Below are positions 51,301 to 61,376 of a DNA stretch of 64,000 nt, piece after piece (within the stretch, counting starts at the first letter, position 1; every line of letters starts with the position of its first letter). A program made the position numbers and the translations under genes. Location of the stretch: NCBI GenBank assembly GCA_949152475.1, contig OX424561.1:1116001-1180000 (forward strand). Reading direction: 5' to 3'. The DNA is from Terebella lapidaria. Lineage: Eukaryota > Annelida > Polychaeta > Terebellida > Terebellidae. The notes beneath the pieces were generated by a model. That model saw only the letters and a list, made by a program, of their open reading frames with translations. It did no database searches and was not told where the DNA came from.

Positions 51301-53971
51301 CATTGATGGCAACTTCCACTCCTCTCTCAAGTCTTCTGAGAACTGTCTGTAAAGCCATCATGGTTCAAGTCGGATTGAGTTTCGTTTTCAAGAGAAATTT
51401 GGAATACGTGTTGAATGAATAGAGTAATATTTTCTGAATGAATGTTAAGGATCATACCGTGAATGCTGAGGTGGTTTGTAAGGTATCAGGCGTGACGTCA
51501 CTGATGTATAGCACAGCCACTTGTTTGACGTTTGTGCGGAACATTGGCAAGATGCCGGCGACTTGTTCTACACATTCCCGACTGGTGCACACCACCAACC
51601 AGTGGGACAGTGCGTCCAGGGCAGTGAACACTGACACGTTTTTGTTCACCTGAATCAGATGTGTTTGATTTTTTAATGATGCTTTAAATGACTATATCAC
51701 ATTTATCCATGCCTTTGAGATATGAAATGTAGAACAGGTGCTTGTTTAATTTTTCGTGCTGTCGGATTCTGACTTAATACCAGCTTTTTCCATTCTACCT
51801 GAGAAAGAAGCTGTATTGTGGTGTTGCTGGAGGCCCAAAGAACATGCAGTGAATTGTACGCGTACGACCTCGGACCGTGAAGGCCGCTATTGTTGATTAT
51901 GTCACCCAGGGTATCTGCCGTCATGGAGATAGAGCTGACCATAAGGTTAGAAGGTGTGGCCCGCTCCAGGGCTGTCACCACCCCTGACAGGTGGCTCCCC
52001 ACTGTGGTGTCGTGGATAACCGTCACTCTGTCATACCGATCCTGATAAATCGCGCTGATGACGTCAGGAATGGAGCGGAATGTGGGGTGGAACAGCAGCT
52101 GTTCCTGGAGCTCTGCCGCGGGGAAGCAGAGGGGCTGGGGATACAGGACTACTGTCGGTAACCTTGACAACGGCAGCACACTAATAGCATCAATGCTGCA
52201 TGGAGAGGGTGCCACCAGTATCACTGCTCCCTCACATGCCAGCCGGGTGACTGGAGGTACAGAGTTTAGGGCATTGGATCAATTGTAATTGAATTTTCTC
52301 AAGGCCGGATTCAATTAAAGCAGCCAGTACGTACATCATCTTTAAAATATATCAATTATTAGGTAATACAGTGTCAATGTGTTTGAGAGAAAAATGTAAG
52401 TTCATCTAAGTACATCAGGTGTTCAGACCGAAACGTAGAAGCTGCGTGCCGGGTTGGTTCTGTCCCGTGGCCAGAGTGTTGTATCTCACACTGGAAGTGT
52501 TCCTTGGCAGTGCTAGCAGCTCCAAAACTCGGGGGGAGATTGGGAGTGAAGGGTTCTCCAATAGTCCTGTGCAAATGTAGAGTGGTATAAGTTTTAAGTT
52601 AGTACTAATGCTATCTGATTTGTGGATCTTACGTGATACTTATCACTCCATGTAGTAGTACAGCCACCGGAGTAATATATCCACAAGAACATCATGCGAC
52701 CGTTTTCGTCGTAAACTTTCAATAAATTATACATTGCATTTTTTTACTTTTCATATCTCCATTTTGGACAATACTGAGCCAGAATTTGATACATTTCACA
52801 TTGTATTTGTATTATGAGTATGCTTTTTGCAGACATATTTTATAGCCACCCATACTACTAAACTGATCTCCCCATGTACTTGGAGAGGAGAGGGGGAAGG
52901 GGAGGTGGCTAGATGCACAACATATATGCATTTATTCAATTTTACAGTGTCATGTACATGTATGTATATAATCCTTTCAATGCCAAACACCAAAAAGAAT
53001 TTTGGCTTGTCATAGGCTTATCCGAGAGATAAAAGTAATGAAAAGTAATAATGACTACCCTATTAATATTTGTGATCCCCAACCCCCCACCCAAGAAACA
53101 AAAGTCAAAAGAAATCACAACATAATTTTCACGGTGAAATAGTTTAGCAAAGCCATCAACAGACCGTTCGAAATTACTCGCATGACCGTTCGAAATTATC
53201 CGCCTGTCATTTATGAGCGTTCAAAATTATCCGCCTATCATTTATTAGCGTTCGAAATTAACCACATTTAAATTTTCTATATTACTTGATTCGAGCTCGT
53301 TTTGAGTAATATGCATCAATCAAACAGCATAACGTGATTCACTTTAGCTATGTCTACGTACACGTTCAATTTAACTGACCCATCAAACGTTTACATACAC
53401 TAATAACATTACATATTAATGACAAGTATACTGCTTCTCGCCACTCAAAAATAATTAATAAACAATCATAAAAACTCCCGATGTGCTTCAAAAGCATTCG
53501 ACAGGTCAATAAAGTTTCACCGAGGTGGTAAATATAAATATTTGTGACATAAAGATCAGACAAATATACTTTTCATCTACCTTAATGTGTGGACCGTTCA
53601 AAATAGATCATCAACCGTTCGAAATTGATCACACCAAGCCCGTTTGAAATTATTTTATCGCGCCACCGCTTGTCTACAGTGAATGGGAAGTCATGTATGG
53701 CAGTTTCAGTGATGACCTTGAGTTTGACCTTCAATGACCTTGAAAAGTCAAATTGGCTATTTTGAAAGGAAGCAGTTGTAGCTAACCACTATGCATTTAT
53801 CTGGTAACTTTTCTTTGCCCTTGGGCTAATTTTATGCAAGAGTTTACATGCGAGTGTGCTTGCTTTGAAAGTCTTACCAATGGTCAGGTTGAGTGACACG
53901 GTGGGAGCGGTAGGATACAAACAAGACCACAGCCACAGCAGAATAGTCCACACACTCAGCACTTGATCCAT
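48301..53971 (-). CDS. Ionotropic glutamate receptor-like subunit, complete, 12 coding exons
   Basis: A ligand-gated cation channel subunit. Exons in transcript order: 53971-53878, 52566-52429, 52250-51799, 51649-51458, 51346-51227, 51047-50856, 50771-50671, 50227-50137, 50057-49736, 49402-49185, 49053-48782 and 48658-48301. All junctions are GT-AG and in phase, giving 849 residues, a usual family length. A hydrophobic signal peptide follows the ATG. The amino-terminal domain runs to about residue 385, S1 from about 388 (KHFHVTTIE, SAPFVL, GNWTGMVGQL), M1 about 514-536, pore GAVLTQGG about 562-569, M3 SYGGSLIAYLTI at 595-606, S2 to about 750 and TM4 about 772-790. The ligand Arg (TSARE, 475) is kept, and the S2 acidic ligand residue is Asp686 as in NMDA subunits. 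M3 departs from SYTANLAAFLT, and the Q/R-site position is Thr566. The exon 2 donor (CG|GTCTGA) is the weakest junction. The subfamily is unclear. Confidence 0.92.
50211..50645 (-). repeat. Five 87-bp copies of a receptor intron-exon junction
   Basis: Five copies start at plus positions 50211, 50298, 50385, 50472 and 50559. On the minus strand each holds about 70 bp of intron end (CATACAAACTCTGCGG, CCTTGTGGCACCTACAG) followed by the exon start ATACACCCTATCTAGAG. Only the copy ending at 50211 continues into the true exon (TACCTGATGG). The other four carry a decoy acceptor plus 17 exon bases. Period 87 is 29 codons. In the receptor frame no copy contains a stop, so any of the five acceptors yields an in-frame protein. 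Confidence 0.93.
53157..53650. repeat. Degenerate CGTTCGAAATTA-type repeats in receptor intron 1
   Basis: The first receptor intron (52567-53877) is otherwise unremarkable AT-rich sequence. Between 53157 and 53270 a unit of roughly 30 bp recurs four times (ACCGTTCGAAATTATCCG, CCTGTCATTTATGAGCGTTC and close variants). Related ACCGTTCAAAAT and ACCGTTCGAAATTGATC motifs return at 53590-53650. The two clusters may be the ends of an old insertion or a decayed satellite. I see no coding sequence or inverted termini. Confidence 0.5.
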
Positions 53972-54428
53972 TGTATTCCTCTGCGTCACTAGATGGATAT
54001 AAAGAGATGAATCATTGCATAATATTCTTGAAATTCTATCCTAACCTTTATATGATATCTGTGGTGTTACTGACTGGAGCTTGAGTTAAACATATTCGTG
54101 GTATCACTAACTAGACCTTGAGTGAGACACATTTGTGGTGTCATTAACTAGAGCTTGGGTGAGACATTTCTTTGGTGTCACTAATTCGAGCTTGAGACGT
54201 ATTCGATCTTTCATCACGCACAATGAACGTATATTTACATGACTACAAATTGGCTTGCAAATAAATTTAAATATACTAGGTTAGTGTTGGTATTGATAGT
54301 AGGCATATGTCAAGCCCAGGTCACAGCAGAATCGGCAGCCCGGCAGAATTCAATCGATGATCAACCCCACTGCGTGGTCAAAAAACCCTCGGTAGTGAAC
54401 AATTCAGGATTAGAAAGTGTTATGTATT

Positions 54429-54508
54429 AGATAATGGGTGAGACGCAGGTCATTATTAGAAACGAAGGCCTTCGTTTCTAATAATGACCTGTGTCGAGCC
54501 CATTATCT
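54429..54508. repeat. 80-bp near-perfect palindrome
   Basis: Two 40-bp arms meet with no loop at CGAAGG|CCTTCG (centre 54468/54469). The arms share AGATAATGGG at the outside and AGGTCATTATTAGAAACGAA inside, with about four mismatches between. It could extrude as a cruciform or be a collapsed foldback element. Confidence 0.9.
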
Positions 54509-54512
54509 GACT

Positions 54513-54613
54513 TAATGGATGCCTGCTTTTAGGTTATTATTGCAAATAATGACCTCCGTTGAGGTTATTCAACAAAAATAATAACCTCTGTAAAACAATA
54601 CAAGCATCCATTA
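54513..54613. mobile_element. Small foldback/MITE-like element
   Basis: A 101-bp unit with 10-bp inverted ends TAATGGATGC and GCATCCATTA, flanked by ACT on both sides (54510-54512 and 54614-54616), a possible 3-bp target duplication. Its interior carries two more inverted pairs of the AGGTTATTATT/AATAATGACCT type. It has no coding capacity and adjoins the 80-bp palindrome, so the two may form one compound foldback structure. Confidence 0.45.
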
Positions 54614-54790
54614 ACTTACTGAAACGAGTCAAATTGCATATGCTTGGTCCTACTAGGCCTAGCCCTCAGGAGCGAGAGATATAATTATTGGTGTGACCTA
54701 AGCTTAACTGTATTTATATACAGGGTAATGGTATATGTTATGAAGGAATCATTATTACGTACAAGACTCGATTTGGACTATTCAGAATTA

Positions 54791-54850
54791 GTATATATCT
54801 AAGGAATGAGAACCCAGCAAGTATATATCTAAGGAATGAGAACCCAGCAA
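54791..54850. repeat. 30-bp perfect tandem duplication
   Basis: GTATATATCTAAGGAATGAG followed by AACCCAGCAA occurs twice in direct succession, with no difference between copies. Confidence 0.95.
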
Positions 54851-56892
54851 TAACTCCTGAATTACTGGTTCCCGGTCTGCAATCAATATATGTTGTATTG
54901 TGATCCAAGGAAGGACATCAATATACCGGATTTCGCCGGTTGTCATGACAACAGAGCAAGGGTAGTGCTTTAGGGATCGAGAACTCTCATTACCTACATG
55001 GCTTTTGATTACAACAGCCAATGTTGTTACCCTGACTACAGATTGGTCCACGGTGTATATAGCCGGTGGTGGGCTGAGGTAGGACACGTGTGGAATTGTC
55101 GGGTTACTATTGTTCCTCACCATTTGCTCCCAAACATCCCTGCTATCGTCGCGTCAAATAATATTTGCACTAGGGGAGGATCTGGTATTGCTCTGTATGG
55201 TATAATGCGTCGTGTTGGAGCCGGTTTAATTGCACCGCGATTATTTTACACATCAATGGTTCTCCCGATCGATACTGACAACCCATTACTCGGTCCTGAT
55301 AATAAACAGAAGATAACTATGAATTATTCATGAAGTACAATACATTACACGTGGAGATTATATGTGTATTAATCAGGCTGAATCTACATCGGATTATTCC
55401 ACACAAAATTCAATATGGCAAAGGTTGTACCCGAGTCTCAGGGTTCGATTATCAGCACTGAGCACCATCATTTCTCTTCCATAAACCATAAGAATTGAGA
55501 TATTTTCGGTGGTGGATGGGGGGGAGGGGGTCTCCTAGCAGAACATTCAACAATGAATTATCACGGATCTACAATATTTATAACAATGGATTTATGGCAA
55601 ACTGAAATACAGATTAATTTATGAAGGCGGCTGCTAAGTCCAGGAAAGTCAACCATTATTATTATTATTGATCCATCCATGGGATGACTGGTCCGGAACG
55701 TTCTACAGACCTGTTGTTAGGTTGTGATTGATGGTCTCTCTTCAACGTTAAATCGACATTTCCAATACCAGTAATTGGATAGTTACTTGTAATATCAAGG
55801 TAAATCTCAGATGTGAACCTTATAAACTCGCCCAAGTGATATCAATTACCATGACCAAACGCGCTGTCAGTTCTGTATATGTTACAAATCCACTCAGGCC
55901 TAGGACAGACTGGTGGATCAATTGTGGATTCTCGCACCAATTGTTACATACCTGACGATGACACGGGATTGCTCCTTGACGGTTGACGGACGTCGGATCC
56001 CGGCTCGCTCCGTCAGGACGTGGGGACGTTTGACGCTGTGGTACGCTGCTGCTGGTGTCTGTATCGACACACTGTCTTTCACTGAGTGTTCCCTGCTGTT
56101 GCATCAGAGCGCGACTGCATGTAAGATCAATAATAGTGTGGAGCTGAAAGGGCAGACACAGAGTAAACACGGACTCCAGGTGTGTAATATTGCCCGCCCT
56201 AGGGTTTAATACGGATATAATATCTCACTCCTGTCAGGGTTTCCGGGCACAAGCTGGTCCCTGAATGGTAAATCCAGTAACAGAGGGCCTCAGGTGGCTG
56301 AGGGCAAGTGTCTTGTATACTGGGGACACGACTGGAGAGCGGTCTGTGAGGCTGTAGCCAACCATCTAGCACGAGGCATCGTGCCGCGGAGGAGCAGGTA
56401 TATAGATAATCACACGCGAGATTATGTGTCATTGGCCCATGTCCAGGCGATAGAACCGTCTCCCAACACCCACCTGTGGATTCTGTATTCACCATAAACT
56501 CGATCATATACCCAGAAGGACTTACACACAGATGGTTGGTCTTAGAACCCACCGAAATTACTTCAGGTTCTACTGAAATATATACTGAAAATCAACCATG
56601 AATCCAACCATTTTTGGGGGAACACCAGCAGTATTGCAGGCATTGTCAATATCTATGTGTGATTCATGCAAATTATCGATCAGTGATTGGGGTAATTGTG
56701 ACATTTGATGCCAGATCGAAATACGACATTGAAGGTTGTTATTACACCCTATGAACCGGATACAACCCGGTCTCTACAATAACAAAAGACAAAATTCAAT
56801 AAGAAAGGAGATGTAGGTAGATTAAATTAATTAGAGCCACGGACTGTTATAAAAACTGGACCCATGTGCACAGTTGTTTTTGCATCTAGAAT

Positions 56893-58757
56893 TAGGGCAT
56901 TTCGGCACGAAATGTCCTTATGGTTTTGTCAGAATTTTTTTTTTTCTTCTTTTTTTTTTCTTTTTTTTTTTTTTTTCACTTTTTGGTTTCCGGACGATAA
57001 CTCAAGAACGCCTTGACGATTCTTCGAGAAATTTTCACATATATTACATAGATGAACCCTATTGTTTTGGAGCCGGCTCCGAGGTCCGGTTAGTCCGTGA
57101 GGATGAATTTTGTGTCAAATGATTTCCGGATGATAACTCAAAAAGTACTTGTGCTACCATTCTGAAACTTGACATATATGTTGATATAGTGTCACAGAGG
57201 AACCCTATTGATTATGGGGTCAATCCCTCAAACGACCTTTGACCCACAGGCCGAAAACAATTTTGGTGAGTCATCCTTGAGGCTTATTGCATATCTCAGA
57301 AACGGTGCATCATAGAGCGAAACGGACGTTATTTTCGGATTCGTGACACTAGACAAACATGCCTTAGGGGTATGTTGGGTGAACTTGGCCCTGGGCCAAA
57401 TTTTTTATTGTTGAGTTGGCGTTTTTCATTTTCGGCCATATCTCGGAAACGGTGCTTTGTAGAGCGAAACGGAGGTTATTTTCGGACTCGTGACACTAGA
57501 CAAACGTCTTGGGGGTACGTTGGGTGAACTTGGCCCTGGGCCAAATTTTTTTTTGCTGAGTTGGCGTTTTTCATTTTCTGCCATATCTTGGAAACGGTGT
57601 GTCGTAGAGCGAAACGAAGGTTATTTTCTGACTCGTCACACTAGACAAACATGTCTTAGGGGTATGTTGGGGGAACTTGGCCCTGGGCCAAATTTTTTTT
57701 TGTTGAGTCGGCGTTTTTTCATTTCCGGCCGTATCTCGGAAACGGTGCGTCATAGAGCGAAACGGACGTTATTTCCGGACTCGTCACACTAGACAAACAT
57801 GCCTTAGGGGTATGTTGGGTGAACACGGCCCTGGGCCAATTTTTTTTTTGTTGAGTCGGCGTTGTTTCATTTTCGGCCATATCTCGGAAACGGTGCGTCG
57901 TAGAGCGAAACGGACGTTATTTTCGGACTCATGACACTAGACAAACATGCCTTAGGGGTATGTTGGGTGACTTTGGCCCTGGGACAATTTTGTTTTTGCT
58001 GAGTCGGCGCTTTTTCATTTTCGGCCATATCTCGGAAATGGTGCGTCGTAGAGCGAAACAGACGTTATTTTCGGACTCGTGACAGTAGACAAACATGCCT
58101 TAGGGGTATGTTGGGTGAACTTGGCCCTGGGCCAAATTTTTTTTTGTTGAGTCGGCGTTTTTCATTTTCGGCCATATCTCGGAAACGGTGCGTCGTAGAG
58201 CGAAACGGACGTTATTTTCGGACTCGTAACACTAGACACACATGCCTTAAGGGTATGATGGGTGAACTTGGTCCTGGGCCAATTTTTTTTTTGCTGAGTC
58301 GGCGTTTTCCATTTTCGGCCATATCTCGGAAACGGTGCGTTGTAGAGCGAAACGGATGTTATTTTCGGACTCGTCACACGAGACAAACTTGTCTTAGGGG
58401 CATGTTGGGTTTTTTTTTGTTGAGTCAGCGTTTTTCATTTTCGGCCATATTTCGGAAACGGTGCGTCGTAGAGCGAAACGGACGTTATTTTCGGACTCGT
58501 GACACTAGACAAACATTCTTGGGGGTATGTTGGGTGAACTTGTCCCTGGGCCATATTTTTTTTCTGCTGAGTCGTCATTTTTCATTTTCGGCCATATCTC
58601 GTTTATTTTAATTTATATCTCAGAACCTGTCATCTTAGAGTGAAATGGATGTATCTACGTAATCATTTTGGTTGCAGAGTTGTCAGTAATTAACAGTTCA
58701 CCTGTGATTGTGTTGTGTATCGAAATGCCCCAAGGCCTCTAGGCCTTTACGTCTAGT
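56893..58757 (+). mobile_element. Helentron-like non-autonomous element (HINE), copy 4
   Basis: It opens TAGGGCATTTCGGCACGAAATG and closes with CGAAATGCC, the hairpin AAGGCCTCTAGGCCTT and TCTAGT, as in copy 1. The 5' 300 bp (GGACGATAACTCAAGAACGCC, GAACCCTATTGTTTTGGAGC) and the last 150 bp are close to copy 1. The central units are a different subtype, marked by GTATGTTGGGTGAACTTGG and CCCTGGGCCAAAT rather than TTTGACCTTGACC. Some ten units of about 115 bp are present. Unit number and subtype therefore change while the ends stay fixed. No coding frame is credible. Confidence 0.65.
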
Positions 58758-58780
58758 TATAAATAGCTTACCACCTTTAT

Positions 58781-61090
58781 AATCTGATAAATCTATATAT
58801 GTATTCAAATTGACCACAATTTATTTAAAATGTAGAAAATAACTATATGAATATAATTATTAAGGCATTTCGGAAGAAATGCCTTTATGGTTTTAGCAGA
58901 ATTTTTTTTTTCCTTTTTTTTTTTTTTTTTTCCGCCGTTTTGGTTTCCGACCGATAACTTTAGTTTGCCTCGATGTATCTTCGCCAAATTTTCAGCATTG
59001 GTCAGACATATTATGTGGAAGAACCCTATTGTTTTTTAGCCGGATCCGAGGTCCGTGAGGTCCGTGAGGATGAAATCAATGTTTTTTTTTGGACTTTGTT
59101 TCCGCTCGATAACTCAAAAAGAATGTAGGCAATGGCTTCAGAACTTTGCACGGAGGTTCATATATCAATATGATATGCGTCGTAGAGCGAAACGGTTGTT
59201 ATTTTCGGACTCGTCGCCCTAGACAAACATGTCTAAGGGGTATTAAGGGTGACCTTCGACCTTGACCTTGAATTATTTTCGGACTCGTGGCACTAGACAA
59301 ACATGTCTGAGGGGTATTATGGATGAACTTTGACCTAGACCTTGAATTTTTCTGCCGAGTTGGCATTTTTCGTTTCGCGACGATATCTCGGAAACGGTGC
59401 GTCGTAAAGCGAAACAGACATTATTTTCCGACTCGTCGCCCTAGACAAACATGTCTAAGGGGTATTAAGGATGACCATCGACCTTGACCTTGAATTTTTC
59501 TGCCGAGTCGGCATTTTTCGTTTTTGTCAATATCTCGGAAACGGCGTGTCGTAGAGCGAAACGGACGTTATTTTCGGACTCGTGGCACTAGACAAACATG
59601 TCTAAGGGGTATTATGTATGAACTTTGACCTTGACCTGAAATTTTTTTCGCTGAGTCGGCATTTTTCGTTTTCATCGATATCTCGGAAACGGTGTGTCGT
59701 AGAGCGAAACGGACGTTATTTTCGGACTAGACAAACATAGACAAACATGTCTAAAGGGTATTATGGATGAACTTTGACCTTGACCTAAAATTTTTTTCGC
59801 TGAGTCGGCATTTTTCGTTTTCATCGATATCTCGGAAACGGTGCGTCGAAGAGCGAAACGGACGTTATTTTCGGACTCGTGGCACTAGACAAACATGTCA
59901 AGGGGTATCATGGATGAACTTTGACCTTCACCTAGAATTTTTTCGCCGAGTCGGCATTTTTCGTTTTCGTCGATATCTCGGAAACGGTGTATAGTAGAGC
60001 GAAACGGACGTTATTTTCGGACTCGTTGCCCTAGACAAACATGTTTAAAAGGTATTGAGGATGACCTTTGACCTTATCTTAAAAATTTCTGCCGAGTCGG
60101 CAATTTATGTTCTCGTCGATATCTCGGAAACGGTGCGTCGTACAGAGAAACGGATGTTATTTTCGGACTCGTGGCACTAGACAAACATGTCTAAGGGGTA
60201 TTATGGATGAACTTTGACCTTGACCTGAAATTTTTTCGCCGAGTGGGCATTTTTCGTTCTCGTCGATATCTCGAAAACGGTGCGTCGTAGAGCGAAACGG
60301 ACATTATTTTTGGACTCGTGGCACCAGACAAACATGTCTAAGGAGTATTATGGATGAACTTTGACCTTGACCTGAATTTTTTTCGCCAAGTCGGCATTTT
60401 TCGTTTTCATCGATATCATGGAAATAGTGTGTCGTAGAGCATTGTAGAGCCCATGGTAAACATGTTATAAATATTACAAATTAGTCTTAACACCGAAATG
60501 CCTCCAAGGCATCTTTAGGCCTTGACGTCTAGTTGATAATGTTATTAAAAGTGCCCTATAATAAAGTATATTTTATCCTGTGAATTGTCTGTGGAAGTTC
60601 TATATATCCTGTGAATTGTCTGTGGAAGTTCTATATATGTATTCAAATTGACCACAATTTATTTAAAATGTAGAAAATAATTATATGAATATAAATATTG
60701 ATAATGTTATTAAAAGTGCCCTATAATAAAGTATATTTTATCCTGTGAATTGTCTGTGGAAGTTCTATATATCCTGTGAATTGTCTGTGGAAGTTCTATA
60801 TATGTATTCAAATTGACCACAATTTATTTAAAATGTAGAAAATAATTATATGAATATAATTATTGATAATGTTATTAAAAGTGCCCTATAATAAAGTATA
60901 TTTTATCCTGTGAATTGTCTGTGGAAGTTCTATATATCCTGTGAATTGTCTGTGGAAGTTCTATATATGTATTCAAATTGAACACAATTAATTTAAAATG
61001 TAGAAAATAATTATATGAATATAATTATTGATAATGTTATTAAAAGTGCCCTATATTATATTTATGTGAACTGTCTGTGGAAGTTCTGGC
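58781..61090. repeat. 165-bp AT-rich tandem repeat, split by a Helentron-like element
   Basis: Units begin at GATAATGTTATTAAAAG near 60535, 60700, 60865 and 61030. Each contains a doubled TCCTGTGAATTGTCTGTGGAA segment and TATATGTATTCAAATTGA. The tail of an earlier unit lies at 58781-58860, left of the inserted element at 58861-60533. The array is thus about four units, the first one interrupted. Confidence 0.93.
58861..60533 (+). mobile_element. Helentron-like non-autonomous element (HINE), copy 5
   Basis: The 5' end is TAAGGCATTTCGGAAGAAATGCC. Near the 3' end the motif returns inverted as CACCGAAATGCCTCC, followed by the hairpin AAGGCATCTTTAGGCCTT and GACGTCTAGT. The insertion splits a unit of the 165-bp repeat: flanks ATATAATTAT and TGATAATG join to the exact uninterrupted sequence of neighbouring units. 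The interior has about ten 115-bp units of the TTTGACCTTGACC subtype. No coding capacity. Confidence 0.7.
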
Positions 61091-61376
61091 CCGGTGTTAA
61101 GCAAACACGGCGATGACGATCTTGGCTCGCCTAAATCACAAGTAAACTTTGTTATCATCAACTCCAGTCAGAAATGTGACAAGCCCAGATATCATATACA
61201 CAAACAGCGCGATGATTTATAAAGTGAGATGTAGCGTCTTATCTACTGCTCCTGTATATGCGAGCTACCTGTCCGGAGCTTTATATTATGTGTCATACAT
61301 CATTGAGCTCAATACACACAAACAAACACCATGAGCTGAACATGGGTGAAGGATAATTCGTATTTAAATAGCTAGG

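Larger units (their letters stand above)
53972..56892. other. Intergenic region upstream of the receptor gene
   Basis: No gene is supported here. Short open frames exist on both strands (for example 54998-55333 plus and 55820-56170 minus) but lack recognisable domains, phased neighbours or consistent splice sites. The stretch holds the palindromic elements at 54429-54613, a 30-bp duplication at 54791-54850, a G-rich tract near 55519 and an ATT microsatellite near 55655. The receptor promoter and untranslated exons presumably lie here but cannot be placed. Confidence 0.5.

Noticed and set aside
54998-55333. 111-codon plus-strand frame in the intergenic region
   Set aside because: It has no recognisable domain, no phased neighbour exons and no supporting signals. 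The opposite strand is also partly open.
55820-56209. Overlapping frames on both strands near 56 kb as possible upstream exons
   Set aside because: Neither has convincing splice sites that join in phase to the receptor gene or any other gene.
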